A stretch of DNA of 64,000 nucleotides from Stenotrophomonas maltophilia (GCF_025642255.1 NZ_CP106759.1:3499501-3563500); one strand, 5' to 3'; shown: positions 1-9,254, counted from the stretch's first letter. The notes: generated by a model from the sequence alone, not told the origin. Program-made: numbers and translations.

Positions 1-904
1 GTTCGTGCTCGAAGTCCCACAGCTCGCGACCGCGCAGCAGCACATCGACCAGGCGCTGGCGCACGACGGCGTCCCGCCAGGCGCCGTCGCCGACGTCATC
101 CAGCAGCAGGCCATCGGCACGTTCGTCCTGCAGACCGTACAACTCGGCAAAGGCCGGATTGTGCAGCTGCACGCGCAGCTCGCGGTCGAGCAGCACGATC
201 GGCTCACGCACGGTCTGCAGTACTGAGGCAGCGCGCGCGGCCGAGCGCAGCGACTGCCGTTCGGCCTGCAGGCGCCGACCGATCTGCCGCTGCAGCAGCC
301 AGAGCACCAGGCCGAGCAGCGCCAGCTGTACCACCAGCGAGCTCCACGAGACGAATTCGGTCTGCCTGCGCTGCCGCGCAGCCTGTTCGGCCCGCTCGGC
401 CAGCAGCGCCTGCTCGCTGTTCTGCAGCTCTTCAACCACGCTGCGGATCGGGTAACGGGTGCTCAGGTCCTGTACCAGCGCGCGCTGGTCACTGTTCGGT
501 TCGGCCTTGGCCAGCGCGCGCGCCACCGCCAGCCGCCCTTCCAGCATGGACTCGATGCGACCGATGCGGATCAGCTGCTCAGGATTATCGCGTGTCATCC
601 GGCCCAGCTCTGCGAGTCGGCCGGGAATCTCGTTGGCCTTGGCCATGCGCTCGCGCAGGCCGGGCGCGTCCACGCCCTTGGACAGCGTCAACGCCGCCGA
701 CTCGACATCGCGCACATCGGCCTGCAACTGTTGGAGCGCCACGCCAACCGCCTGCGTATGCGTCACCCAGGCCATGGCTTCTTCGTTTTCACGCTGAAGC
801 TTGCGCTGGGTCAACCACGGCACGACGATGATCGCGGCGGCAGCCAGCGCCAGGGCCGGCAATCGCCAGCGATCCCAGATGTCGTCACTGAACACCAGCG
901 CCAT
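1..904 (-). CDS. Membrane sensor protein with CHASE3-like and PAS regions (3' end outside window)
   Basis: The first 301 codons of a minus-strand gene are present; its C-terminus lies beyond the left edge. Residues about 13-30 form a first membrane helix. A helical extracytoplasmic stretch (about 35-180) resembles a CHASE3 sensor domain, and a second membrane helix lies at about 186-205. From about residue 225 the sequence reads as a PAS domain. This layout is typical of hybrid histidine kinases or diguanylate cyclases, but the output domain is not visible, so kinase versus GGDEF cannot be decided. The start is the ATG at 902-904, which precedes the first membrane helix. Confidence 0.75.
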   Translation of the reverse strand, partial: MALVFSDDIWDRWRLPALALAAAAIIVVPWLTQRKLQRENEEAMAWVTHTQAVGVALQQLQADVRDVESAALTLSKGVDAPGLRERMAKANEIPGRLAELGRMTRDNPEQLIRIGRIESMLEGRLAVARALAKAEPNSDQRALVQDLSTRYPIRSVVEELQNSEQALLAERAEQAARQRRQTEFVSWSSLVVQLALLGLVLWLLQRQIGRRLQAERQSLRSAARAASVLQTVREPIVLLDRELRVQLHNPAFAELYGLQDERADGLLLDDVGDGAWRDAVVRQRLVDVLLRGRELWDFEHE

Positions 905-1037
905 AGTTCCTCATCAGCACGGCCGCAGAGGGATGGGCCGGAGAGCCCAGCTGCGGCGGAACCGGCAATATAGCGCAGGCGATCACACCTCTGGAATGTC
1001 TGGCCCCGGCAGCTGAACGGTCCAGAAAACATCATGA

Positions 1038-1064
1038 GTGGAGCCGGGACTGGCCCGGCTCCAC
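1038..1064. terminator. GC-rich hairpin downstream of the BON-domain gene
   Basis: An 11-bp perfect inverted repeat (GTGGAGCCGGG, 5-nt loop, CCCGGCTCCAC) lies in the gap between the BON gene and the sensor gene. Read on the minus strand it is followed by only a short T-rich stretch, so it may be a weak terminator or a REP-like element. Confidence 0.45.
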
Positions 1065-1110
1065 CGTCATGCAGCTGTATTGCAGCGCCCCGACGGGGCG
1101 GCGCCCGGGA

Positions 1111-1497
1111 TCAGCGCTTGGCGGCCGCATTGACTTTCAACGCGCTGGCATCGACGCGGGTGACGCCCTTGATGCCCTTGGCCGTGGTGACGGCCTTGTC
1201 ATGCTCGGCCTGGGTCGCCACCGTGCCGCTGAGGCTGACGACGCCATTCACGGTTTCCACCTTGACCTCGGTGCCCGGCACATTGCTGCTGGCAAGCAGG
1301 TCGGCCTTCACCTTGGTGGTGATCCAGGTGTCGGTCACCGGCTCGTTGGAGTCGTGGCGATCGGCGTGGGTCATCGCCGAATGGTCGGTGGCAGGCGGAC
1401 TCTTGGCTGCCGGATCCTTGGCGAATGCAGCCGAGGAGGACAGTGCCAGGCCCAGGGTGAGGGCCGAAGCAATCAGCGTACGGGTCGGGTTGTTCAT
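1111..1497 (-). CDS. Exported BON-domain protein
   Basis: This 128-residue protein has a clear signal peptide (basic start, hydrophobic core, SSAAFA cleavage region near residue 26). After a short polar linker a single BON domain spans about residues 55-125. It shows the family pattern of a transported alpha-beta unit, VETVNGVVSLSGTV, followed by a second helix and VTRVDASALKV. BON proteins such as OsmY and Kbp act in the periplasm or bind ligands and membranes under stress. A very good ribosome binding site (AGGAGGT) sits just upstream of the ATG, suggesting high expression. It is divergent from the oxidoreductase at 1670. The exact role is unknown. Confidence 0.85.
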   Translation of the reverse strand: MNNPTRTLIASALTLGLALSSSAAFAKDPAAKSPPATDHSAMTHADRHDSNEPVTDTWITTKVKADLLASSNVPGTEVKVETVNGVVSLSGTVATQAEHDKAVTTAKGIKGVTRVDASALKVNAAAKR

Positions 1498-1669
1498 CGT
1501 GTGTTACCTCCTGCGGAATGTGGGGCCAGTGTGGCCGCAGCGCCGTGCAGCAGGCGTGGCGCTACGGTCACGCCGCCGTGAATCGCGCCGGCTTTCAACG
1601 CAACCGTTCAGCTTTGGATCCTGGCCCCCGTCGTTTACCCTGCATGTCTGATCTGCGCGGAGCACTGCC

Positions 1670-2713
1670 ATGCGCCCTGACCTGCAACTGGCCCTGATCG
1701 GGTACGGCCTTGCCGGCCGCGTTTTCCACGCGCCGCTGATCCAGCACACCCCGGGACTGACCCTGCACAGCGTGGTCAGTTCACAGCGCGACCTGCTGCT
1801 GCGCACGTTCAGCGATGTACGCGTGCGCGCGGCACCCCGGGACGTATTCGACGATCCGGCGGTGGACGCGGTGGTGATTGCCACGCCGAATGACCAGCAC
1901 GCGCCATTGGCGATGTCAGCGCTGGCCGCTGGCAAGCATGTGCTGGTGGACAAACCCTTCGCACTGGACGTGGCCGAAGCCGAAGCCGTGCTGGCGGCGG
2001 CGCGCGATGCAGACCGCATCGTCACGGTGTTCCAGAATCGCCGTTTCGACGCGGATTTCCTGACGCTGCAGGCCCTGCTGGCCGAAGGTGCGCTCGGCGA
2101 AGTCGCCGAATGCCATGCGCATTTCGATCGCTACCGCCCGCACGTGCGCGAGCGCTGGCGGGAGCAGGAGGGGCCTGGCAGTGGCCTGTGGTACGACCTT
2201 GCACCGCATCTGCTGGATCAGATGCTGGTGCTGTTCGGCTGGCCGCAGGCGATCGACGCGGACCTGGCGGTGCAGCGCGAAGGGGGCAGCGGCATCGATT
2301 ACTTCCATGCGGTGCTGCATTACCCGAGGCACCGCGCGATCCTCCATGCCGGTTCGCTGGTGGCGGCACCGGCGCCCCGGTTCGCCGTGCACGGCAGCCG
2401 CGCCAGCTGGATCAAGCAGGGCCTGGACGTGCAGGAAGCACAGCTGCGCCGCGGCGTTGCGCCGGGCGCGCCTGGCTGGGGCATCGACCCGCGTCACGGC
2501 GAGCGGGTGTACTGCGATGCCGAGGACAACGTGCAACGCAGCACGGTCGACAACCTGCCGGGCGACTATCGCCGCCTGTATGCCCAGTTCGCTGCGGCGA
2601 TGCAGGGTGACGGTGAACCCACGGTCAGCCCGTTGCAGGCGCTGCAGGTAATGCGCTTGCTGCAGGCTGGCAAGGACAGCGCTTGCGAGGCCCGGCGCAT
2701 CGCACTGAACTGA
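1670..2713 (+). CDS. Gfo/Idh/MocA family NAD(P)-dependent oxidoreductase, YdgJ-like
   Basis: This 347-residue protein has the Rossmann motif GYGLAG at residues 11-16 and the family's active-site signature VDKPFAL around residues 93-99, where lysine 95 is the expected catalytic residue. Overall length and start resemble E. coli YdgJ (about 345 residues), which oxidises scyllo-inositol with NADP. Substrate cannot be inferred from sequence; sugars and inositols are the usual targets. It stands alone between a divergent BON gene and a convergent gnd gene, so context gives no pathway. Confidence 0.85.
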   Translation: MRPDLQLALIGYGLAGRVFHAPLIQHTPGLTLHSVVSSQRDLLLRTFSDVRVRAAPRDVFDDPAVDAVVIATPNDQHAPLAMSALAAGKHVLVDKPFALDVAEAEAVLAAARDADRIVTVFQNRRFDADFLTLQALLAEGALGEVAECHAHFDRYRPHVRERWREQEGPGSGLWYDLAPHLLDQMLVLFGWPQAIDADLAVQREGGSGIDYFHAVLHYPRHRAILHAGSLVAAPAPRFAVHGSRASWIKQGLDVQEAQLRRGVAPGAPGWGIDPRHGERVYCDAEDNVQRSTVDNLPGDYRRLYAQFAAAMQGDGEPTVSPLQALQVMRLLQAGKDSACEARRIALN

Positions 2714-2769
2714 TCGCGGTCCGCGGCCCGGAACCCCACGGCAGCGCCGAAGGGCTCCGGTCCTGGCGC

Positions 2770-3675
2770 TTACGACTTCTTGATCGCATGCCCACCGAAT
2801 TCATTGCGCATCGCCGCCAGCAGGCGGTCAGTGAACGAATTCGACTCGCGCGACCGCAGGCGTTCCAGCAGCGAGAGCGTGATCACCGGCGCCGGCACAT
2901 CCAGCGCGATCGCTTCGGCCACGGTCCAGCGGCCTTCACCGGAATCCTCCACGTAGGGGGCGATGCCATCCAGCGACGGATTGCGCTTGAGCGCCTCGGC
3001 ACTCAGGTCCAGCAACCACGAACGCACCACGCTGCCATGGCGCCAGACCTCGGCAACCTGCGCCAGGTCCAGCTCCATGTCCTGCTTGCGTTCCATCAGT
3101 GCGAAGCCTTCGGCGTAGGCCTGCATCATTCCGTACTCGATGCCGTTGTGGACCATCTTGGTGAAATGGCCCGCACCGGGAGGACCGACGCGTGCCCAGC
3201 CCCGATCCTCCGCCGGCGCCAGCGTGCGCAGCAGCGGCGCAACCTGCTCCACCACCTTCGCCTCACCGCCGACCATCAGGCTGTAGCCCTCCTGCAGACC
3301 CCAGATGCCGCCGCTGGTGCCGCAGTCGACATAGCCCAGGTCGTCCTCGGCCAGCGCCTTGGCGCGGCGGATCGAATCCTGGTAATTGGAGTTTCCGCCG
3401 TCGATGACGATGTCACCCTCGGCCAAGTGCGGGGTCAGCTGGCCGAGGGTCTGGTCGACCGTTTCGCCCGCCGGCACCATCAACCACAGCACGCGCGGCA
3501 CCGGCAGCGCGGCGACCGCGGCGGCCAGTGAATCGACCACTTCGATGCCGGCCTCCGCGGCGCGCTGGCGGGCGCCCTCGCCCGGGTCGTAGCCGACCAC
3601 GCGGTGGCCGCCGCGATGCAGGCGCTGGGCCATGTTGGCGCCCATGCGGCCAAGGCCGATCATTGCAATATCCAT
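2770..3675 (-). CDS. gnd: 6-phosphogluconate dehydrogenase, decarboxylating (short, NAD-type)
   Basis: This 301-residue enzyme converts 6-phosphogluconate to ribulose 5-phosphate and CO2 in the oxidative pentose phosphate pathway. The NAD-binding motif GLGRMG is at residues 7-12, IDGGNSNYQDS follows, and the signature HFTKMVHNGIEYGMMQ marks the catalytic lysine region. At about 300 residues it belongs to the short class (YqeC/GntZ-like), which usually prefers NAD+, rather than the 470-residue NADP+ class. It ends 10 bp before the neighbouring gene start on the same strand, so it is probably co-transcribed with the two upstream envelope genes, though no functional link is apparent. Confidence 0.9.
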   Translation of the reverse strand: MDIAMIGLGRMGANMAQRLHRGGHRVVGYDPGEGARQRAAEAGIEVVDSLAAAVAALPVPRVLWLMVPAGETVDQTLGQLTPHLAEGDIVIDGGNSNYQDSIRRAKALAEDDLGYVDCGTSGGIWGLQEGYSLMVGGEAKVVEQVAPLLRTLAPAEDRGWARVGPPGAGHFTKMVHNGIEYGMMQAYAEGFALMERKQDMELDLAQVAEVWRHGSVVRSWLLDLSAEALKRNPSLDGIAPYVEDSGEGRWTVAEAIALDVPAPVITLSLLERLRSRESNSFTDRLLAAMRNEFGGHAIKKS

Positions 3676-3685
3676 TGTTTCACCT

Positions 3686-4945
3686 TCAGTTGGGGTCTAG
3701 GGTCAGGCTGCCTGGCCTGCCGGTTGACGCACAGTGGCGCAGCTGCGCCTCGCGCCAACGCCGGTAGAGCGTGGTATGCAGATTGTGCACCGCCAGGTCG
3801 ATCGAAAACGGCGTTCGTGGATTGCGGTCGAGCAGCCGGGCGATGTGGTAGCCGATAGGACGTATACCGCGCGGATGCACGTAGATCACGAACTGCTGGT
3901 AGAACGGATCGTCCAGCACCTGATCCATGCGTGCCAGGCGGGCGTGGTAGCGCGCTGGAAGGCGCGCCCGCAGTCCGGGGTCGCGTTCGAACAGGAGCCG
4001 CTCGAAATAGCGCCGCCCCACCCGCGGCAGCCCCTGCGCCAGTTGCCACAGCTCGGCGTTGCGCTGGTCGTACCAGGCCAGGCCTCCGTGGCGGGCAAGC
4101 GCCTGTGCTGCGTCTGGCCCGACGTCGACCACGACGAAGTTCTCGGCCTGGTTGCTCAGATCGTCCAGCGTGCTTTTGTCGTATACGTGTTCGATGAAGC
4201 CGGGCACGCCCGCGAAGGCCTGACGTCCCCTCGCCGAGGTGCGCACGGCTTTGCCGTCGGCAAGGAAGTCGCCCGCATGCGCACCGAGCAGGACACTGTC
4301 GGTGCCGTGCAGCGCGATGAAGGTGCCGATCGACAGTTCGCCTGCGGTGAACTCCGCGTCGAACGCAGCATCGCCATACAGCTCACGCTGCGTTGCCAGC
4401 TGCGCGACCTGGCGGCCGACACCGCATTCGGCACGCACCGCACCGCCGTAGAACGCCTGCAGCGCGCGGCTGTTGCCATCCACGGGAACGTAGCCGCGGC
4501 CGAAGCTGCGCACGCGTTGCCACCCCTGCGCCCGTGCGCCCTGCATCCCGAAGCCGATCCAGCCCAGCTGTGCGCCGGAGAAGCGGAACTGCGGGTTGCC
4601 CTGCAGCGACGTGGCGGCACGCCGGGTCGCCGCGCCCAGTTCGAAGGCATAGGCACAGACCGTGGCAGGATCCTCCAGCAGCTGCTGCAGCAGCGCCTCG
4701 CGCTGCGCCCCGTCCAGCGTCTGCGGCCATCGCACACGCAGATCACCTGCGGCCTGCGCCTCGGCCAGCGATGCCCGGGTGCACACCGGGCCACCCTGGA
4801 CCTGCGGCGCACTGACCGCAGCCACTTCAAACCGCCAGCCCAGCCGCTGCAGCAGGCCCTGCGTGCAGTCCGCGGCCGCCGCCGCGCTGCCTGCCGGCGA
4901 AGCCAGCAGCAGGGCCATGACCATCAGCCCACGCCGCACGCTCAA
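3686..4945 (-). CDS. Exported protein with a Bacillus Tgl-like transglutaminase domain (putative)
   Basis: This 419-residue protein has a signal peptide (about residues 1-25). By eye, residues about 158-275 align with the core of Bacillus subtilis protein-glutamine gamma-glutamyltransferase Tgl. The Tgl segment AFECATAIVI corresponds to VRAECGVGRQV, placing Cys174 preceded by Glu173. The following FDxxF-like stretch and GDFL (Tgl GDCLYF) are kept in order, and the Tgl segment GENVILLG corresponds to AENFVVVDV, placing Glu268. In Tgl these are the catalytic Cys116 and Glu187. If correct, it would cross-link or hydrolyse glutamine side chains in the envelope. Its start overlaps the stop of the upstream lipoprotein gene by 4 bp (ATGA), so the two are translationally coupled. 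The match is remote and unverified; family assignment is inference. Confidence 0.55.
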   Translation of the reverse strand: MSVRRGLMVMALLLASPAGSAAAAADCTQGLLQRLGWRFEVAAVSAPQVQGGPVCTRASLAEAQAAGDLRVRWPQTLDGAQREALLQQLLEDPATVCAYAFELGAATRRAATSLQGNPQFRFSGAQLGWIGFGMQGARAQGWQRVRSFGRGYVPVDGNSRALQAFYGGAVRAECGVGRQVAQLATQRELYGDAAFDAEFTAGELSIGTFIALHGTDSVLLGAHAGDFLADGKAVRTSARGRQAFAGVPGFIEHVYDKSTLDDLSNQAENFVVVDVGPDAAQALARHGGLAWYDQRNAELWQLAQGLPRVGRRYFERLLFERDPGLRARLPARYHARLARMDQVLDDPFYQQFVIYVHPRGIRPIGYHIARLLDRNPRTPFSIDLAVHNLHTTLYRRWREAQLRHCASTGRPGSLTLDPN

Positions 4946-5544
4946 CCCTGATCCGTCGCCGCCGCCGGCTCCGATACGGGGGGAGCAGGCAACCGTTCCG
5001 GAACCGGCGGCGCCTCACCGGGGGCGGCCGGCAGGTACTGCTGCAGGCGCTGGAAGAACCGGCGGTAGAAGTCGGCATCGGTGATGGTGCTGCTGGCGAC
5101 CTTCACCAGGGAATCGTCATTGCTGCCGAACGGCAGCGATACCGAACCCAGCGCGCCCACGCCCACGCTGGCCGAGGTCGGGCTCTTCTTCAACGCATAG
5201 CGGTCCTGCACCGCGCTGACGAACACCAGCGACTGGCCGCCACGCGGCGCGCAGGAGATGCGGAGTACCAGCTGCTCGTGATCGTCCTCGCGTGGCTGGA
5301 AGTTCTTGCTCCCCTCCACCTGCGTGTCATCGACGCGGGCGATCGCATAGCCCTGGCTGAGCAGGGCCCGTCGCGCCGCTTCACAGGCATCGGCCGGGCG
5401 GCTGTCGACCGTCCGGGAGAAGGTGTCGCCGGAATCGAAGGACTCGCGCAGTACGGTGCTGTCGGCGGCGCGGCCACCGCAGGCCGACAGGATCAGGGTA
5501 CTGGCGATACCCACGGCAACGCTGCACAGAGGGGAGACCCGCAT
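4942..5544 (-). CDS. DUF2242 family lipoprotein
   Basis: This 200-residue protein starts with a lipoprotein signal peptide; the lipobox LSAC places the lipidated cysteine near residue 22. The body (about residues 35-170) matches the pattern of the DUF2242 family, with an ExARRALLSQGY segment, a beta-rich middle and an FYRRFFQRLQQYL helix. The tail is rich in proline and alanine. The function of the family is unknown. The gene overlaps the downstream Tgl-like gene by 4 bp (ATGA), which suggests the two products act together or need matched amounts in the envelope. Confidence 0.75.
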   Translation of the reverse strand: MRVSPLCSVAVGIASTLILSACGGRAADSTVLRESFDSGDTFSRTVDSRPADACEAARRALLSQGYAIARVDDTQVEGSKNFQPREDDHEQLVLRISCAPRGGQSLVFVSAVQDRYALKKSPTSASVGVGALGSVSLPFGSNDDSLVKVASSTITDADFYRRFFQRLQQYLPAAPGEAPPVPERLPAPPVSEPAAATDQG

Positions 5545-5687
5545 GGGAACTCCTGCGAGAAAGGTAGCTGCAAGGGTAGTCCCGCCCCCGTGTGCGGCAG
5601 GTCGACAGCACCGCTGGCGGCGCAGGCTGTTGCTCCCGGTTCATGCACCGGCAGCCCCGGCCATGGCCCGACAGCGTCCGCCAACCG

Positions 5688-5717
5688 CTGCGCTCGCCGG
5701 GCATGGCCCGGCGCTGC
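5688..5717 (-). repeat. SMAG-type REP element (single)
   Basis: A minus-oriented copy of the Stenotrophomonas GTAG palindrome (CTGCGCTCGCCGGGCATGGC, then CCGGCGCTGC) lies between the prc and DUF2242 genes. The GTAG end is degenerate (GCAG). Confidence 0.8.
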
Positions 5718-5730
5718 CCGTCAACGCAGA

Positions 5731-5753
5731 CGGGGCCGGCATTGCCGGCCCCG
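5731..5753. terminator. Hairpin downstream of prc
   Basis: A near-perfect inverted repeat (CGGGGCCGGCA / TGCCGGCCCCG) lies 25 bp after the stop of prc. There is no T-run on the minus side, so it may terminate weakly or only protect the mRNA 3' end. Confidence 0.5.
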
Positions 5754-5778
5754 TGGGGTACTTCATGTCACGCGTGGC

Positions 5779-7956
5779 TCAGTCGGCCCAGCGACCGGCC
5801 CCGGTGGACTGCGGCAGCACCTGCGCCGACAGCGGGCGATCATTTGCCAGCAGATTCACCGCATCGGCCAGGATCGCAGCGGATTCACGCAGCAGCGGGT
5901 CCGGTCGCTTCTCGGCGGCCTTCTCACGGGCGGCATCCTTGACGATATCGCGCTCGTTGCCAGTCAGGCCGTCATCGCTGCTGTCATCGGCCAGCGGATC
6001 CAATGCCAGGCCCAGCTCCTTGCGCATGATCTGGCGCTCCTTGCGCTGGGTGTCCTGGCGTTCCCGCTCGGCACGACGCGTCGCCTCATTGAGCGAGACA
6101 TACTTCTTCGCCGCTTCGGCACGGAACTGCTCGACATCCTCGTTCCACCACACGAATTCCTTGTCGGTGGCGATGCGTGCCTCGTGGCGGGTTTCCAGCT
6201 TCGGCAGCAGCGGCGCGAAGTTGCCGTACTGCGTATGCGGCACCGCGGCGATGCGGGTCCACGGCAGGGCGTTGTCGTAGGTGCTTTCGCCGAACTCGGT
6301 GGCATCGACGCTGGCGGGGAACGCCAGGTCCGGCACCACGCCCTTGTGCTGGGTGCTGCTGCCGCTGATGCGGAAGAACTGGGCGATGGTCAGCTTGACC
6401 TGGCCGAAGCGCTGCGTTTCGCCGCTCGGCCAGCGGTCAAGGTCGACGATGTTCTGCACGGTGCCCTTGCCGAAGGTGGTCTCGCCGATCACCAGGCCGC
6501 GGCCGTAGTCCTGGATGGCACCGGCGAAGATTTCCGACGCCGAGGCCGAACCACGGTTGACCAGCACGGCCAGCGGGCCGTCCCACGCCACGCCCTGATT
6601 GCGGTCGCTGTTGACGGTGATGCGGCCGCCCGATTCACGCACCTGCACCACGGGGCCCTGTTCGATGAACAGCCCGGTCAGTTCGATCGCCTCGTCCAGC
6701 GAGCCACCACCGTTGTTGCGCAGGTCCAGCACGACGCCGTCGAGCTTGTCGTTCTTGAAGCCCGCCAGCAGCTTGGCCACATCGCGCGTGGCCGACGCGT
6801 AATCGGCGGCATTGCGGCGACGGCCCTCGAAGTCCTGGTAGAAGGTCGGCAGCTTGATCACGCCGATCTTCCGTGCCGGCTCGCCGTTGGCGGCCGGAAT
6901 GGTCATGGTTTCACCCTTGGCGGCCTGCTCGGCCAGGCGCACCTTCTGCCGGGTCAGGACCAGGGTGTGATGCTTGCCATCGGCGCCCTCCTCGGCCGGG
7001 ATGAACTCCAGCTTGACCTGGGTATCCTTGGCACCGCGGATCTTGGCCACGACGTCGTCGATGCGCCAGCCGATCACATCCTCGACCACGCCCGACTTGC
7101 CCTGGCCGACACCGACGATGCGGTCACCCGGCTTCAGGGTGCCATCCACGGAGGCCGGTCCGCCGGCGATGATCTCGCGGATCACCACCATGTCGTCCTG
7201 GCGCTGCAGCTGCGCACCGATGCCTTCCAGTGACAGCGACATCGCCTGGTTGAAGTTCTCGGCGGTACGCGGAGTGAAGTAGTCGGTGTGCGGATCGACC
7301 GCACTGGTGTAGGCGTTGAGGAAGAACTGGAAGACATCCTCGCCCTTCAGCTCGTTGACCGACTTCTCCAGCGTCGCGTAACGCTTGTCCAGCGTCTTGC
7401 GGATGTCGTCCGGCTTCTTGCCGGCCAGCTTCAGGCGCAGCCAGTCGTTCTTGACCGACTTGCGCCACAGCTCATCCAGCTCGGCATTGCTGGCTGCCCA
7501 CGGCACCTTCTTGCGGTCGTACTCAAAGCGCTCGTCGGTGGTGAAGTCCGGCTCCTGCCTGAGCAGCTTGCGTGCGTAGGCCACGCGCTCGCCTACGCGC
7601 TGCTTGTACACCGCGAAGACCTGGAAGGCCGGCTCAAGTTCACCGCCACGGATGGCATTGGCGATGTTCGCCTCGAAGGGTGCGAAGCGCGCCACATCGG
7701 CCTGGGTGAAGTACTGCTTGCCGCCGTCCAGGGTCTCCAGGTAACGCTTGAACACATCCTTGGAGGTGGCTTCATCGAGCGCACGCGGACGGTAGGCGTA
7801 CCGGCTGTCGGACAACAGGCCGTACACCAGCTTGGAGGTGGTCACCTGATCGGCGGTCGCCGCAGCCGGCAGCGCCGGCGAATCGGCCTTGGCCGACAGC
7901 GCCAGCGGCGCTACCAGCGCCAGGGCCATCAGGAATGCGGGGGCTTTGAATTTCAT
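5779..7956 (-). CDS. prc: Tail-specific C-terminal processing protease (S41)
   Basis: This 725-residue periplasmic serine protease degrades or trims proteins with non-polar C-termini, for example SsrA-tagged or misfolded envelope proteins and peptidoglycan hydrolases. A signal peptide covers about residues 1-24. An N-terminal helical region precedes a PDZ domain (about 240-330). The S41 protease domain follows with the Ser/Lys dyad: Ser472 in NRGSASASE, Asp483 in QDYGRG and Lys497 in TTFGKGT, keeping the spacing of E. coli Tsp Ser430/Asp441/Lys455. The C-terminal third is the charged helical domain typical of proteobacterial Prc. Length fits the family. No partner such as NlpI is adjacent. 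Confidence 0.95.
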   Translation of the reverse strand: MKFKAPAFLMALALVAPLALSAKADSPALPAAATADQVTTSKLVYGLLSDSRYAYRPRALDEATSKDVFKRYLETLDGGKQYFTQADVARFAPFEANIANAIRGGELEPAFQVFAVYKQRVGERVAYARKLLRQEPDFTTDERFEYDRKKVPWAASNAELDELWRKSVKNDWLRLKLAGKKPDDIRKTLDKRYATLEKSVNELKGEDVFQFFLNAYTSAVDPHTDYFTPRTAENFNQAMSLSLEGIGAQLQRQDDMVVIREIIAGGPASVDGTLKPGDRIVGVGQGKSGVVEDVIGWRIDDVVAKIRGAKDTQVKLEFIPAEEGADGKHHTLVLTRQKVRLAEQAAKGETMTIPAANGEPARKIGVIKLPTFYQDFEGRRRNAADYASATRDVAKLLAGFKNDKLDGVVLDLRNNGGGSLDEAIELTGLFIEQGPVVQVRESGGRITVNSDRNQGVAWDGPLAVLVNRGSASASEIFAGAIQDYGRGLVIGETTFGKGTVQNIVDLDRWPSGETQRFGQVKLTIAQFFRISGSSTQHKGVVPDLAFPASVDATEFGESTYDNALPWTRIAAVPHTQYGNFAPLLPKLETRHEARIATDKEFVWWNEDVEQFRAEAAKKYVSLNEATRRAERERQDTQRKERQIMRKELGLALDPLADDSSDDGLTGNERDIVKDAAREKAAEKRPDPLLRESAAILADAVNLLANDRPLSAQVLPQSTGAGRWAD

Positions 7957-8158
7957 GAACGTGCTCGAAGGCGCCTTGCCAAGGGGGAGACTGCGTGGTG
8001 TTCAGACATCACGACAGTGCCGAAAGTTGCCGGGTTTGTCACCCGTCCGCATCCGGTGGAAAACCAGCCTAGCGGGGCCGGTGTAGCAAATTGTGAATGC
8101 AGGCGAAGGCGTGCGGACCAACGGTCCGCGCCCACCACGGTGGTAGGCACGCCCATCG

Positions 8159-8222
8159 GTAGCGCCGGGCCATGCCCGGCGAGCGCAGCGGGAAAGAACC
8201 GCCGGGCATGGCCCGGCGCTAC
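8159..8222. repeat. SMAG REP inverted pair
   Basis: A plus copy (GTAGCGCCGGGCCATGCCCG...) and a minus copy ending in CTAC are separated by about 20 bp, forming a potential long hairpin 4 bp after the lipA stop. SMAG dimers of this form are typical of S. maltophilia. Confidence 0.9.
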
Positions 8223-8225
8223 CGG

Positions 8226-9236
8226 TCAGGAAACGCCGGCGCCCTTGGCCTGCACGTCGGCGTGGTACGAAGAGCGCACCATGGGGCCGGAGGCGACGTG
8301 GCTGAAGCCCAGCTCATACCCGTAGTCTTCCAGCGCCTTGTAATCCTCGGGCGTCCAGTACTTCAGCACCGGGTGGTGGTGCGCGGTCGGCTGCAGGTAC
8401 TGGCCGATGGTGATCATGTCCACGTCGTGGGCACGCAGGTCACGCATCGTCGCCTTGATCTGCTCGAAGTCCTCGCCCAGACCCAGCATGATGCCGCTCT
8501 TGGTCGGCACCTGCGGGTGCTGGGCCTTGAAGTTCTTCAGCAGCGTCAGCGACCACTGGTAGTCCGCGCCCGGGCGCACGTTGCGGTACAGGTCCGGCAC
8601 GGTCTCGATGTTGTGGTTGAACACGTCCGGCGGGTTCTGCGCGAGGATGTCCAGCGCGCGCTCCATGCGGCCCTTGCCGCGGAAGTCCGGGGTCAGCACT
8701 TCGATGCGGGTACCCGGCGACTTCTCACGGATGGCGGTGATGCAGTCGACGAAGTGCTGGGCACCGCCGTCGCGCAGGTCATCGCGGTCGACACTGGTCA
8801 CCACCACATACTTCAGGCCCATGTCGGCCACCGTCTGGCCGAGGCTGGCCGGCTCGTTGGCATCCGGCGGCTTGGGCCGGCCGTGGGCGACGTCGCAGAA
8901 CGAGCAGCGGCGGGTACAGACCTCGCCCAGGATCATGAAGGTCGCCGTACCGTGGCCGAAGCACTCATGGATGTTCGGGCAGCTGGCTTCCTCGCAGACC
9001 GTCACCAGGCGGTTCTCGCGCAGCTTGGCCTTCAGGTTCTGGACCGCATTGCCCGAGGGAATGCGCACGCGGATCCAGGAGGGCTTGCGCAGCACCGGTG
9101 CATCGGCGAACTGAACCGGCGAACGGTTGATCTTGTCCCCGCCCAGCTGCTTGACGCCGGCCTGCAACGGTGCGGCGGTCGGAATGTCGCCCTGCACGAT
9201 CTGCAGGGGAATGGTGCGGGCAGTGGTTTCAGTCAT
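8226..9236 (-). CDS. lipA: Lipoyl synthase
   Basis: This 336-residue radical SAM enzyme inserts two sulfurs into protein-bound octanoyl groups to make lipoate for pyruvate and 2-oxoglutarate dehydrogenases and the glycine cleavage system. Both cluster motifs are visible: the auxiliary 4Fe-4S cluster cysteines at 81, 86 and 92 ([12 protein letters not shown]) and the radical SAM cysteines at 107, 111 and 114 (CTRRCSFC). The family's C-terminal RSSYHA serine motif is present. It lies 18 bp downstream of lipB on the same strand, forming a ybeD-lipB-lipA operon. Confidence 0.98.
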   Translation of the reverse strand: MTETTARTIPLQIVQGDIPTAAPLQAGVKQLGGDKINRSPVQFADAPVLRKPSWIRVRIPSGNAVQNLKAKLRENRLVTVCEEASCPNIHECFGHGTATFMILGEVCTRRCSFCDVAHGRPKPPDANEPASLGQTVADMGLKYVVVTSVDRDDLRDGGAQHFVDCITAIREKSPGTRIEVLTPDFRGKGRMERALDILAQNPPDVFNHNIETVPDLYRNVRPGADYQWSLTLLKNFKAQHPQVPTKSGIMLGLGEDFEQIKATMRDLRAHDVDMITIGQYLQPTAHHHPVLKYWTPEDYKALEDYGYELGFSHVASGPMVRSSYHADVQAKGAGVS

Positions 9237-9254
9237 GGCAGTTCCGGGGAGCGG

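Noticed and set aside
5278..7233. 651-codon plus-strand open frame opposite prc
   Set aside because: Shadow of the prc reading frame; no motif, and prc shows the complete S41 catalytic set.
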